From IMG/VR virus record IMGVR_UViG_3300032053_000157, positions 1 through 43,582 of that record: a stretch of 43,582 bases of DNA; one strand, written 5' to 3'. The notes under the pieces are model-generated. The model was not told where the DNA came from and searched no databases. It saw only the letters and a program-made list of their open reading frames with translations. The stretch is from a virus. Within the stretch, counting starts at the first letter, position 1; the number at the start of each line of letters is the position of its first letter. Position numbers and translations under genes: made by a program. This document shows positions 1-10,085 of this stretch, one piece after another.

Positions 1-1758
1 GGGATGGAGGGAATGAATGCCACATTACAAAAACAAGCTGAATTTTTTGGAAATGTTTCAGATGCAACTGGGTTTGGTGTTGGACAGGTTGCAAAATATT
101 GGCATGAATTTGCTCAAATACCAAAAGTTATGATTGATGGTAAAAATAGTCTTGATCAGCTAGTAGGCGGGCAGCATTTATTAACCGCCGCACTCCAAGT
201 TGCAAGTGGCACTGGCAGAGATCAATCAGAAGTTATTCAAGAAATGAAACATTCAATGGTAGAATATAATATGTCTGGCGAAAAGGCATTAACATTTTCT
301 GCTAGAATGACAGAGCTATCTGGTGCCCTTGCAGTGCCACTTGATAAGATGCAGGGTGCATTAAAGGGCGTGGCTGATAGATTTAAACTAGTAGGTGATA
401 ATACTGAAGGTGCGTCTAAAATGTTTCTTACTTATGTAGAGGCGTTAAAATCAACAGGTATTAGTGGTGCAGCTGCATTAGATATAGTTAAAAATATGAC
501 AGAGGCTCTTGGAGGAATGAATATTGCTCAAAAAGCATTTTTATCAGCACAATCTGGTGGTGCTGGCGGATTAATGGGAGGATTTCAAATTGAAAAAATG
601 ATGCGTGAAGGTAAAATGGATCAAGTTATGGATATGGTCAAGAAACAAATGAAACAACAATTTGGAAGAATTGTTACCCTTGATGAAGCCTCAAAAAGTC
701 AAGAGGCTGCATCACAAATGCAAAGACAAGTTATGATGTTAAAACAAGGACCGCTAGGTCAATTTGCTGAAAAACCAGAACAGGCATATAGATTATTAGA
801 AGGAATGAAAGGTTTAGAAACTGGAAAAGTAACACCAAAACAATTACAAGAAAATGTTTTAAAAGGTACAATGGACCAGGGCGTTAAACTTCAGCAGCTA
901 CAATTAACTGAATTACAAAAAATAAGTCGCGCGTTTGAAAGCGCAGCAATGTTTAGAGATATTGTTAATCGTGGTATGATACAAAAAGGATTTGGCGCGC
1001 GCGCCGGGCAAATGATGGGTGAGGGAGAGGGAGAAAATATAGAAAGACAAGCCAAATTACGAGGATATCAAGAGCAAGGAGGGAAAAAAGCAGGTGCTGT
1101 TGGAAGAGGAATATTAGAAGCTCAAACAAATAGATCTGATATTATTCTTAATAATATTGTTAAAAATTTTGGAGACGTTTTTACTGATATGGGCAATATT
1201 ATTAAAACAAAAGTAATGACAATGCGCAAATCATTTATAGGTGGGGCAAAACCAGAAGAACAAACTAAAACATTAGAAGCATTTCATGCAGAATTAGACG
1301 TCCAGAGAAAAAAAGCAAATCTAATAAAAGATGTCGATAAAAGAAAAGCTGCACAGGCAGCACTTGATGAGGAGCGGCGCAATATTGATCAAGAATTTAA
1401 TTTACATAAACAGACAGCGTATCAAGCGAAGACAACAAAGCCTACAACCGCTTTAGCACCCACTACAACTAAAAAAGGTAATGCGGCGGATTTTTTGAAA
1501 AAAGATATGACAGACCGATACGGGGAGGCAACAACTGCTGGTGCTGAAGTGGGCGCAGCGGTAGAACCATCTACTATTGCTACCCGTGCTGCATCTACCG
1601 CTGCCGAAATTGCTGCTGATGAAAAAGCAACTGCTGGTAAAGGTGTCGAAGCTCCATCGCAAGTAGATGTAAGAATAACTGGATATTGTATAGATTGTGG
1701 CAAGCCAATGGAACCAACATCACAAACTACTGGACTTAATCCATCAACTAGAAAATAA
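1..1758 (+). CDS. Tape-measure-like tail protein, 3' part (5' end outside the window)
   Basis: The frame is open to the first base, so the gene probably starts upstream. The Met at position 4 is an internal residue or an unproven start. The visible 584 residues are alpha-helical, glycine- and methionine-rich, with long amphipathic stretches and a charged coiled-coil-like segment at about residues 425-475. This is the composition of a tape measure protein, which sets tail length and lies inside the tail tube. The region after about residue 480 is low in complexity (Thr/Ala-rich). The C-terminus ends with one CxxC knuckle (CIDCGKPMEP), too little alone for a zinc site. It sits directly upstream of the baseplate hub and spike genes, where tape measure genes usually lie. 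No catalytic motif is visible. A different internal virion protein remains possible. Confidence 0.5.
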   Translation, partial: GMEGMNATLQKQAEFFGNVSDATGFGVGQVAKYWHEFAQIPKVMIDGKNSLDQLVGGQHLLTAALQVASGTGRDQSEVIQEMKHSMVEYNMSGEKALTFSARMTELSGALAVPLDKMQGALKGVADRFKLVGDNTEGASKMFLTYVEALKSTGISGAAALDIVKNMTEALGGMNIAQKAFLSAQSGGAGGLMGGFQIEKMMREGKMDQVMDMVKKQMKQQFGRIVTLDEASKSQEAASQMQRQVMMLKQGPLGQFAEKPEQAYRLLEGMKGLETGKVTPKQLQENVLKGTMDQGVKLQQLQLTELQKISRAFESAAMFRDIVNRGMIQKGFGARAGQMMGEGEGENIERQAKLRGYQEQGGKKAGAVGRGILEAQTNRSDIILNNIVKNFGDVFTDMGNIIKTKVMTMRKSFIGGAKPEEQTKTLEAFHAELDVQRKKANLIKDVDKRKAAQAALDEERRNIDQEFNLHKQTAYQAKTTKPTTALAPTTTKKGNAADFLKKDMTDRYGEATTAGAEVGAAVEPSTIATRAASTAAEIAADEKATAGKGVEAPSQVDVRITGYCIDCGKPMEPTSQTTGLNPSTRK

Positions 1759-1791
1759 ATTTTAACTGATATAATTTAATAGGATATAATA

Positions 1792-2622
1792 ATGGTTTCA
1801 TTCAAAGATGCAGTAAATTCAGTTGGTAATTTTCTTGATAAATCAGATCCATTAGGACAAAATCAAGCTCCTCCAGATGGATTTACTTTGCCTGATGGAT
1901 TCTCAGCAGATGGAAATAATTTACCAACTACAAGAGTTCCAACTCACCGCAATGCTAATTATAAACGTAATATTATTCATTGGTTTATTCCAGAATTTGG
2001 CGTAGTAAGAATGTATGTTAATCCAAATAGCATTCAATATTCTCATAAAAAATTAATAACAAAAGAACGTACCAAAGGCGGATTTACTTTACAATATTGG
2101 GGAGAAGATTTATCTACATTAGCAATATCTGGTACGACAGGAAGTTCTGGGGTAGAAGGAATTAATCTTTTAACTGAAATGTATCGAGCAGAACAACTTG
2201 CATTTGATGGGTTTGGACTAACTATTGCCGCGAGTAATTCTAATAATAATCCAGTTGCCAATGCTGTAGGTAGTGGTTTAAGTAATTTATTAGGTGGAGT
2301 TGGGGGGACTATTGCAAATGGTTTATTAGGAATAGATACTAATAATGGTAATATGATCCCAAAAAATATAATTTCATTAGCACAATCTGCTTTTACAGTT
2401 GAAATGTTTTATAATGGATGGGTATTCAGAGGCTTTTTTGAAAATATGAATGTGACTGAAAGGGCGGATAATTTCTTATGGGACTATACTATTAACTTTA
2501 CAGTAACTCAAAGAAGAGGATATAGAGGAAATTACTTTGGATGGCATCGTAGTGCAACTCAAGGTCCAAGCCGTTATGATACTATTCATAGTTTTAGCGG
2601 AGTGGTCTCAGGCGTAAAATAA
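1792..2622 (+). CDS. Tail/baseplate protein (276 aa), XkdP/gp53-like in style
   Basis: The start is supported by AGGA at 1781-1784 ahead of ATG 1792. After a Gly/Pro/Asp-rich N-terminal leader of about 60 residues comes a beta-rich core: a segment with NPNSIQYSHKK, then a KGGFTLQYWGEDL stretch and an ISGTTGSSG turn. The order Asn-Pro, lysine-rich strand, Gly-Trp/Gly-Glu strand, then I-x-G-x-T-G recalls the small baseplate-attachment proteins that precede the hub gene in contractile-tail phages (XkdP and related proteins). I see no LysM domain. A Gly/Asn-rich loop at about residues 145-185 interrupts the fold, and the C-terminal half returns to beta strands rich in Phe and Arg. Position between the tape-measure-like gene and the hub gene supports a tail tip or baseplate role. 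The family assignment is inference. Confidence 0.55.
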   Translation: MVSFKDAVNSVGNFLDKSDPLGQNQAPPDGFTLPDGFSADGNNLPTTRVPTHRNANYKRNIIHWFIPEFGVVRMYVNPNSIQYSHKKLITKERTKGGFTLQYWGEDLSTLAISGTTGSSGVEGINLLTEMYRAEQLAFDGFGLTIAASNSNNNPVANAVGSGLSNLLGGVGGTIANGLLGIDTNNGNMIPKNIISLAQSAFTVEMFYNGWVFRGFFENMNVTERADNFLWDYTINFTVTQRRGYRGNYFGWHRSATQGPSRYDTIHSFSGVVSGVK

Positions 2623-2632
2623 AGGAAGAATA

Positions 2633-5600
2633 ATGTCATTTCTTGGAAACCTTGCAAATCAATTAAGCAGTCAGTTCTCAGCAGGAGAAAATGATACTCA
2701 TAATTTAGATGCCGTTATTGATGGTCAAAATATGAAGTATGGAAAATTGGGAGATTTTGCCGGTAAATTTGATCAGTCTGCTGAAAGAAATTATGTAGAA
2801 GAGGGCTATCTTAGACAAGATCCGTTTAATGTTGATACAAAGCAACGTGAAATTCTCATGCAAGAGCCCAATGCAACGCTTCTTATTAAGAAACGCATGT
2901 TCTCTTCATTAGTAGATAATTATCGTGCTGACCATATGGACGCAGATGAAAAATTATTTTTAAAAACATGTAAGATTTTGTTTGCAAATAAATGCAAACA
3001 AATTGCAGCATTAGAAAAACTATCTAAAATTGCTAAAGTTGTTGAAGGTGCGGATAGTTTTGAAGATCAAACTGTTAGCTTAATCATTTCTTTAGCCGAT
3101 GAAGCTGGCGTGGGTTTTAATAATCTTACAGATGGATTAACTGGGTCAACGCAGCCATCAGATGAGGTTACTCAATTTTATAAGACAGTAGATAGTATTA
3201 GAAAAGTTTATGCATTTTCAAAAACTGCAGGCTATACAACATGGGTAACTGATAAAACTAATATTTTCAAAAGTACTTATGCAGATGGTACTGGAGTTAT
3301 TGAATTAACAAATATAACTAATTTAAGAACAAACACCACGGTGCATTCAATGCAAAGTCCTGGTAAGGCTAGTTTTACTATTACTGACCCATATGAGTCA
3401 ATGACAATTACTGAATATGATATAGAGCAAGCAATTAGTGATGCTACTAATGCTTTTTATAATCATAAAATTTTACAATTAGGACAATCTAGTATTGATG
3501 ATGTTATTTCTGGAGCGATTTCAAGGCTTAATCAATTAAGAACAGATAGAAAAGCTAGCCCCATTACTTTTAAAATAAATCCAGATACATTATTAGGTAG
3601 AAGGGTCACAACAATCATTGATAGAATAGGTGAAGAGATTCCATTTACATTTGATTTTGCATTAGGATTAAGTGTATTAAAAGCAAATGGTGGTGTTGAT
3701 GTTGACGCCAACTATTTATATGGTGGAGCTATTGCAGGTTTAGATGGATTAAGTGATAATAAACAAAAAACATTGCCAGCCGATCAATTTGGTGAATCAA
3801 ATATAAAAAAGGCATTTCCAGATTCTGAATTAAGCAATTTTCAAAAAGCAGTTAGTTCTATTTTTACTAAAATGAGTTTAGAAAAAAATTCTAAACAAGA
3901 TTTTAAAACTAATAATGAGAAAACGAATTATGTTAGAAGAAAAATGAGATTTGATTTTCTTGGCAAGCAAATCATTCAACCGATGGATCAGGTTCATATT
4001 TATATTGGATCAAAATCTTTATTTGATAATAAAGTATTATCAGGATTAAAAACAAATTTTTCTGGATTATCAATTATGCAAAAAATTGCTAATGCCGCAG
4101 TAGATTTAAAAGATCAATTCAATGCAATATTTAGTCCAGGATCTAATTTAGATTTACAGGCAGAAAAATCTATTTATGTGGGGGCGGATTTTCCATCTCC
4201 TCTTTGGACAACAATCAGGTCACAATTTATAACTGAAAAAGAAGGTGTCCATGTTTTTGCTGGAGTGGTTGATTCTGCAACTAGAAGTTATGGTAATGGT
4301 GCTTTTCATGTAAGTGTTGAAGTTAGTGATAATACAAAATATTTTGAAATGGGCAAGGTAAATTTTAAGCCTGGAGTTGATTCATTCAATGGAGCAATGT
4401 TTGATCCATTAACGCCATTTAAAAATAAATTTGATTTAATAAGTGCGAATTATAAAAGTGATACTCCAGAGTTATTAGATGAAAATAAATTTCTTTTATC
4501 TGAAAAAGATGAGGCTGGTGGCTTAGTAAAATTTAAAGCCGGTGGTACTGTTGGTAAATTTACAACTCAAACGAATTTAATTCAAGACGTACTTGTTAAT
4601 AATAAAACTGGAAGGGTAAGAAAAGCTTTTTATGCTCCAGATGGATTAGTATACAGGTGGAAAGAAGGCATTGGAGTATTTACAGAGTTTGGAGAATCTC
4701 TTAATTTATATGATCCAACTCGAACTGGAAATCCAAATATATATCAAAATCCATTTGCTGGTCATGATATTATGAATGTTATATCATTGCTTATAACAGG
4801 TCAACCTTATAATTTTGTTAATTATTGGAGAGTTGTTACAAGTTTGGGAGGAACTACAAGAGACAATCAAAACAATATTGATGCCTCAAGAACATATTTT
4901 GAATCATTAAGAAATGATTTAGTTAAAAATAATTCTTTATGGGGAAATTTTATTCCGTTTAAAAATTTAACATTAGATGAAGAATCAAAAAAATTCATTC
5001 AAACACAAGGTAACATTTCACAAAAAAGCGATCAATTAGATGTGATCCTTGCTAGTGTAGTAGAGCTTGATGCTCGTGTAAAAGCTCTTGGAGTTTCGAC
5101 GGGCGTGCAAAATGATATTACAATTTTACAAGCGCAAAGACAACAATTATTGCAAGATGCAGACTCATTAAAATCTCAAATTAGAGCAGATAATTTTTCT
5201 TATGACGGATTAACGATCATCGGAAATGATGCTTTATTTGATAGTGATAATTTTTTGAATAATGATATTAAAAATCAGAATTTAACAGACCCAACGGTAC
5301 GTAGACAATTAAGAAGAAAAGTTAACGAGTTAACAAGAAGAATGTCTTGGGCTGTTAGAGGAAATGATGATAAAAATTTATTTATAGTTGATGACACGTA
5401 TGACCAAGATTATGATATAATTGCTTACAATCAAATTTTAGATGCTCATGGTTTGCAACAATATTCAGCAGCTTCAGAATTTCTTAGTACAAAAGATAAA
5501 ATTAAAACAACTGCTGGATTGCTTGAACTTGAAGCCTTCTGCGACACTCAAGGACATGTAAGGGTAAGACCGCCACAATATAATAAAATGCCAAGCTCTA

Positions 5601-7642
5601 TATTTCACAGAATGGTTCAGCTTAAAAGTAAACTTGGCATTCAAGTATTTCCAGATTATCTAAATAATATATTAACTCAACAAATAGATGGTTTAACAGC
5701 TAAATTAGAAATAATTGAAGATTATATAAGATTATTATTAATTTTATTGGGGACTGATTATACGAATCCTTTTACTGGTGATGATTCTGCAAATAAATTT
5801 ATTACTTCTAGCATAGAAGGCTCCAGCGCATTTGCTTTTGTTTCAGATCCTAGCGGAACAATAAATGATGTGAAATATATTATTAATACTGCAAATGTTG
5901 ATGATATTGAAAATTCACAAAGTAATTCCCTAGCAACTGTTAGAGATCAATCTAAATCTAATAGGGCTTTACTTACTGCAGCAACACGATTTGAAAAAGT
6001 TTTAGAACTATTAAGTCCAGATAATAAAGCAAAATTTAATATTCCAACCAATTTAACTAATACTCAGCTTGGAATTATATTAACTAGACTAGAGGCTAAA
6101 ACCGGACATAAAGTTAATCTTGACGATTACATTGTAAAATTAAATACTGGAGAATTTCAAATAGAACCGCCAAATCCAAATGGATCTGTTGATGTATTAA
6201 GAGTAACAAAAGAATTACAATCTAAATTGGGAGAAAGACAACGAGCGCTAAAAGCATTTTATAATGCAATGAAAAATGCAATTGAAGCTAATTCTTTGGA
6301 TAAACCAGGATCAGATGCATCAAATAATTTGTTAACACCAGCAGTTACATCTACTGCTGTTCCAGAAATATTTGAAAGTATGATTGAAGATGAAAGCTAC
6401 GATGATTTAGGACCTGGATCAGGTAAAAGATATATAATTAAAAGTGCTCAAATTAGATCATATACTGTTAGAGAGGCGCCACCTGATCTTACAATGCAAC
6501 AGGTTAATGGCTCATTAGATCCTAATTTGCAACTCAATACTGGAACTCCTGATTTAAATTTTTATCCAAGCCAAGGAAATGGACTAACAAGCGCTGTTGC
6601 TGTTGATTATGATTTATGGAGAACTTACGGATTTAGGAATGCTCAACCTATTACGGTTCCATTTTTAAGAGATCCAGAAAAACAATGTGGACCATATGCT
6701 AGTATGATATTAAGTCGAAATAGAAAAAATATTCTTCGCGCGCAAGTTACAATGTCTGGTAATGAATATATGCAGCCTGGAGAAGTTGTATTTTTAGAAC
6801 CAACAAATTTATTATTTTATGTGGAATCTGTTTCACATGATTTTAGTTTTGGAAGGGAATTTACAACATCATTAGAATTAAGCTATGGACATTCTCCGGG
6901 GGAATATATTCCAAATCCATTAGATATTATTGGAAAAATAATTTATAATAATAGAGATGTGGGAAATTTTACAAATTATAGACAGACAAATTCTAAAAAT
7001 GTATCAAATGCTGGAATTGTATTAATGTCTAAAGATAATCTTACTGTGTTTCAAGAAAAGAAAGATCAAGCAATTAATCCTTATTCTACACAAAACTCTA
7101 GTACAATTAAAAATATTATTTATACCGCTTATTATTTGTTAATTAAAAATAATTTTAAAGGAAATTCAGTTAAAGGTACACTAGAGGTAAGAATTTATCA
7201 TGATAGTACTATTGCCCCTATAAATGATGATTTAGATTTATTTAGAGATAATGTTATTGGAATTTTAACTGGAATAAATGATGTTTATAAACAAAATGAT
7301 TCTGCTACACAACCAAATTTAGTATTAAAAAAAGATTGGGTAACTGCTGTTAATATAGATCTTTCAGATAAAACAGATGAAAGATCTCCATCTCAAAAAG
7401 CAATTGATGCTGCTAGAATACAAGCTAAAACTTCATCATTTGGTGATGGTGGAGCCCAACCGCCAAACAATACAAATCCAGATGGTACTTCAGGAATTTC
7501 TGGAGAAGATGATACCAAAAGCACTCCAACTAAAAATAAGAAAGAAAGAGATAAAATTAGAGCAGCATTATTTGGTTATATAATTGATTGCTGGTTAGTA
7601 TTTGAATCAGTAGATACTAAAACAAATAACAATAATGGTTAA
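2633..7642 (+). CDS. Very large baseplate hub-like protein (1669 aa)
   Basis: The start follows a clear AAGGAAG site 11 bases after the previous stop. Two segments have hub character (gp27 / late-control D / XkdQ type). One, near residues 530-590, reads HVFAGVVDSATRSYGNG followed by a valine-rich strand and NTKYFEMG, which resembles the hub beta-barrel. The second, near residues 1340-1430, runs from PFLRDPEKQCGPYA through MQPGEVVFLEP to SHDFSFGREFTTSLELSYGH, the typical last strand set of these hubs. Between them are long helical and Asn-rich insertions, and a disordered Pro/Asn/Lys-rich region lies near 1600-1650. Classical hubs have about 350-450 residues, so this is a greatly expanded version. 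The next gene encodes the spike that such a hub would hold, which supports the call. No lysozyme or peptidase motif was seen. Confidence 0.65.
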   Translation: MSFLGNLANQLSSQFSAGENDTHNLDAVIDGQNMKYGKLGDFAGKFDQSAERNYVEEGYLRQDPFNVDTKQREILMQEPNATLLIKKRMFSSLVDNYRADHMDADEKLFLKTCKILFANKCKQIAALEKLSKIAKVVEGADSFEDQTVSLIISLADEAGVGFNNLTDGLTGSTQPSDEVTQFYKTVDSIRKVYAFSKTAGYTTWVTDKTNIFKSTYADGTGVIELTNITNLRTNTTVHSMQSPGKASFTITDPYESMTITEYDIEQAISDATNAFYNHKILQLGQSSIDDVISGAISRLNQLRTDRKASPITFKINPDTLLGRRVTTIIDRIGEEIPFTFDFALGLSVLKANGGVDVDANYLYGGAIAGLDGLSDNKQKTLPADQFGESNIKKAFPDSELSNFQKAVSSIFTKMSLEKNSKQDFKTNNEKTNYVRRKMRFDFLGKQIIQPMDQVHIYIGSKSLFDNKVLSGLKTNFSGLSIMQKIANAAVDLKDQFNAIFSPGSNLDLQAEKSIYVGADFPSPLWTTIRSQFITEKEGVHVFAGVVDSATRSYGNGAFHVSVEVSDNTKYFEMGKVNFKPGVDSFNGAMFDPLTPFKNKFDLISANYKSDTPELLDENKFLLSEKDEAGGLVKFKAGGTVGKFTTQTNLIQDVLVNNKTGRVRKAFYAPDGLVYRWKEGIGVFTEFGESLNLYDPTRTGNPNIYQNPFAGHDIMNVISLLITGQPYNFVNYWRVVTSLGGTTRDNQNNIDASRTYFESLRNDLVKNNSLWGNFIPFKNLTLDEESKKFIQTQGNISQKSDQLDVILASVVELDARVKALGVSTGVQNDITILQAQRQQLLQDADSLKSQIRADNFSYDGLTIIGNDALFDSDNFLNNDIKNQNLTDPTVRRQLRRKVNELTRRMSWAVRGNDDKNLFIVDDTYDQDYDIIAYNQILDAHGLQQYSAASEFLSTKDKIKTTAGLLELEAFCDTQGHVRVRPPQYNKMPSSIFHRMVQLKSKLGIQVFPDYLNNILTQQIDGLTAKLEIIEDYIRLLLILLGTDYTNPFTGDDSANKFITSSIEGSSAFAFVSDPSGTINDVKYIINTANVDDIENSQSNSLATVRDQSKSNRALLTAATRFEKVLELLSPDNKAKFNIPTNLTNTQLGIILTRLEAKTGHKVNLDDYIVKLNTGEFQIEPPNPNGSVDVLRVTKELQSKLGERQRALKAFYNAMKNAIEANSLDKPGSDASNNLLTPAVTSTAVPEIFESMIEDESYDDLGPGSGKRYIIKSAQIRSYTVREAPPDLTMQQVNGSLDPNLQLNTGTPDLNFYPSQGNGLTSAVAVDYDLWRTYGFRNAQPITVPFLRDPEKQCGPYASMILSRNRKNILRAQVTMSGNEYMQPGEVVFLEPTNLLFYVESVSHDFSFGREFTTSLELSYGHSPGEYIPNPLDIIGKIIYNNRDVGNFTNYRQTNSKNVSNAGIVLMSKDNLTVFQEKKDQAINPYSTQNSSTIKNIIYTAYYLLIKNNFKGNSVKGTLEVRIYHDSTIAPINDDLDLFRDNVIGILTGINDVYKQNDSATQPNLVLKKDWVTAVNIDLSDKTDERSPSQKAIDAARIQAKTSSFGDGGAQPPNNTNPDGTSGISGEDDTKSTPTKNKKERDKIRAALFGYIIDCWLVFESVDTKTNNNNG

Positions 7643-7675
7643 TATAAAGTAATAGATAGTAAATAGGATTAATTA

Positions 7676-9715
7676 ATGCCACGATACGGAATAAATATTC
7701 ATGATGAAGAGGTAGGTCTATTAAAGATCGGAACTATCGTTGGATTTGATTCGTCCGTTCAACCTCCAGCAATGCAAGTTGTTATCAAAGAATCCGTATT
7801 AAATAATAATCCAGCACCAATTAATGTTCCGGCTCCATATTCATTATTTTATAATAATGGATTATTTATTGGTACCGTTCCAACTGCAGGAACTCCAGTA
7901 GTAATTGGTCAAGGACGAGGCGGAAGACATTTCTTTGTTTCTTTTCTTGCTGAAAATGTACCAGTTATACCACAGGTTGAAGAAGATACTCTTTTAATAA
8001 GTGCTAATTATCAAACGCAAATTAAATTAGCGGTTGATAATTCAATCTCTATAGGGTCAGATGCTGCTCGCATTCATATTGATACTGATCTTAGTCTTAT
8101 TAGTCAAACATTTAATAGTAATTTTTCTTTTACTCAAGCATCAAGAAAAATTAATAGTAAAGTAAAAAGAGATTTAAGAATATTAAATGATAATAAATTT
8201 GATCAAGACTCTAAATTAGAAGATGATTCTTATGATTCTTACTATTATGAAATTGGATTGGATCCACAACTTACTACAAGTTCAGTTGCAAATAATTCAA
8301 ATAGAAACCCTTCTTTTATGGAAGATAGAAGTTTAGTTTATGAATTTGAATATGATGCAAATGTAAGTGATGAAATATCTGAATCCAATATTTATGGAAA
8401 ATCTCAACAGGAACCAAAAGATTTTAATTTTCCAAATCGTCGTAAAAGTAGAGCAGACGTTTTAAGTTTAACTTTGTTAGAGCCAAATTATTTAATGGAG
8501 ACTATCAAGGGAACTGTTGTTGATATCTTTGGAAACCTATTAGATATTAATAGAATGCCATTACCATTAGGTACAGATAAAAGCGTAACATTAAATGTTG
8601 ATAAAGCAGAAGATAAAGAAAAGGCTTATAAAAATATAAGAGAAATTCAAAGAAGAGGCGTCGCATATCATTTTGAATTAAATGCCAGAAAAGATTTATC
8701 TGGAAAAAATGGTAAAACTACATTGCCTGATATTAATTCTAGTGATGATTATGCAAGAAATAGAAGTCGATTTTTTGTTGATATTGATAAAGAAGGTCAA
8801 TTTAAAATAAATGTCCCAGCATCATCTGAAAAGGGAAATGTTCCATTATTGGTTAGATATGAAAACTATTCTTCATTTGGAGATGATGATAATAATAATC
8901 CAAATAAACTTGTTTATATAGATGATAATAAAGATATATTTTTAGATTCATTTGCTGCCACAGTTTTTACTAAGGATGCAAGTTTTGATGGAACTAGAGG
9001 AGTAATTACTATTAAAGATGATGTTGGTGAGGCGGGACCAATTGATCGTATTGTTAATACTCATATGAAACATGGTTCAGCATATCACGATATTTTGTCC
9101 ACATGTTTTAGTTTACAATCACAAGATTTTTTACAATATCAAGCAAATACAACAATTATTGTTGAAAGTACGGAACAAGACGTAATAGATTTAACAACAA
9201 TACCAGATTTAAAAAATGTTGTAAGTGATACAATTATAGTTAGTGGAGATAATGCTAATGCTGGTGGTAGAAGCGGACAAATTAATTTAGACGGGTCTAT
9301 TGAACTTAATATTGGTGCCAATACAGTTGATCGTCAATCTGTTTGGCTAGATACTGCTGGTGGTATTGTGGGCAATATTGGTAGAGATAGAAATGATAGA
9401 AGTTTAGTAATGTCACTAAATGGTCAAGTATTAATTGATATTGGTGGTTATGGTGTTCCTGGTGATAGTAGATTTTCAACTTTAAATAATGCTTCTGTGC
9501 CAGGTGTTTTGGATATTAGAGTTATGACTGCCGGATTTCAAACACATATGATTAGAATTGATGATAGTGGAATGAGAATTATGACGCCATCAAGATTAGA
9601 AATTCATTCAGCTAAACAAATGGTATTAAAAAGTGATTCTACTATCATAATTGAAGGTGAAGAAGTTAGAATAAATAATAGAGGCGTTCTCAAGGAGAGT
9701 GGTGGCTCAGTATGA
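7676..9715 (+). CDS. Baseplate spike protein, OB-fold plus beta-helix (gp5/gpV-like)
   Basis: ATG 7676 follows AGGAT at about 7663. The N-terminal 110 residues look like the OB-fold of spike proteins: LKIGTIVGFDSSVQPPAMQ, then VPAPYSLFYNNGLFIGTVP and a TPVVIGQGRGGRHFFVSF strand. The middle, residues 150-500, is Asp/Asn/Ser-rich and lacks obvious enzyme motifs, so no embedded lysozyme is claimed. From about residue 520 the sequence becomes short regular strands with turns (GQINLDGSIELNIGAN, then GQVLIDIGG, RIMTPSRLEIHSAKQM, DSTIIIEGEEVRINN), typical of a triple-stranded beta-helix needle. The protein would form the trimeric membrane-piercing tip on the hub encoded just upstream. No PAAR gene was recognised nearby. 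The stop overlaps the next start by four bases (ATGA). Confidence 0.75.
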   Translation: MPRYGINIHDEEVGLLKIGTIVGFDSSVQPPAMQVVIKESVLNNNPAPINVPAPYSLFYNNGLFIGTVPTAGTPVVIGQGRGGRHFFVSFLAENVPVIPQVEEDTLLISANYQTQIKLAVDNSISIGSDAARIHIDTDLSLISQTFNSNFSFTQASRKINSKVKRDLRILNDNKFDQDSKLEDDSYDSYYYEIGLDPQLTTSSVANNSNRNPSFMEDRSLVYEFEYDANVSDEISESNIYGKSQQEPKDFNFPNRRKSRADVLSLTLLEPNYLMETIKGTVVDIFGNLLDINRMPLPLGTDKSVTLNVDKAEDKEKAYKNIREIQRRGVAYHFELNARKDLSGKNGKTTLPDINSSDDYARNRSRFFVDIDKEGQFKINVPASSEKGNVPLLVRYENYSSFGDDDNNNPNKLVYIDDNKDIFLDSFAATVFTKDASFDGTRGVITIKDDVGEAGPIDRIVNTHMKHGSAYHDILSTCFSLQSQDFLQYQANTTIIVESTEQDVIDLTTIPDLKNVVSDTIIVSGDNANAGGRSGQINLDGSIELNIGANTVDRQSVWLDTAGGIVGNIGRDRNDRSLVMSLNGQVLIDIGGYGVPGDSRFSTLNNASVPGVLDIRVMTAGFQTHMIRIDDSGMRIMTPSRLEIHSAKQMVLKSDSTIIIEGEEVRINNRGVLKESGGSV

Positions 9716-10065
9716 AAAAATTAAATGAAACGATTTATAATAAATTATTATTACAGGCAGAAGAAGCTAACGATCAAGGTTTAACAAAATTAGCTAATGC
9801 TTTATTTGAATCATTAGCTGAGGATGCTGTTAAAGAAAATGGAGATTCGAGTTTAAAAGAATTAAAAGAAGAAATTTATGGTGATTTATGGAAAATAGCT
9901 ACAAAAATTGCGGCTTATTATGGAACAGAAAGCCTTGATACAATGAAATTAGATACAGAAATAAATTATACATCTGATAAACTATTTAGTTTAATTAAAA
10001 ACGTTTTAGATATTGAATCAACTTTTGGACCTAATGAGCCAGAAGTTATTGGTGAAAACAAATAA
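9712..10065 (+). CDS. Small helical protein of the baseplate operon, function unknown (117 aa)
   Basis: The start overlaps the spike stop as ATGA, which implies translational coupling. An AAGGAG stretch lies about 15 bases upstream, rather far for an optimal site. The product is acidic and almost wholly helical, with Leu, Glu and Lys repeated in heptad-like spacing (NKLLLQAEEANDQGLTKLAN, SLKELKEEIYGDLWKI). There is no signal peptide, membrane segment or cysteine. Its size, solubility and position next to the spike would suit a minor virion component or an assembly chaperone for the spike or hub, but nothing in the sequence decides between them. Confidence 0.7.
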   Translation: MKKLNETIYNKLLLQAEEANDQGLTKLANALFESLAEDAVKENGDSSLKELKEEIYGDLWKIATKIAAYYGTESLDTMKLDTEINYTSDKLFSLIKNVLDIESTFGPNEPEVIGENK

Positions 10066-10085
10066 AGTGATATATAGTTAATAGA

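Noticed and set aside
7676-9715. Lysozyme or peptidase domain inside the spike protein, as in T4 gp5
   Set aside because: No catalytic Glu-x8-Asp-type or peptidase motif could be read in the middle region, which is Asp/Asn/Ser-rich.
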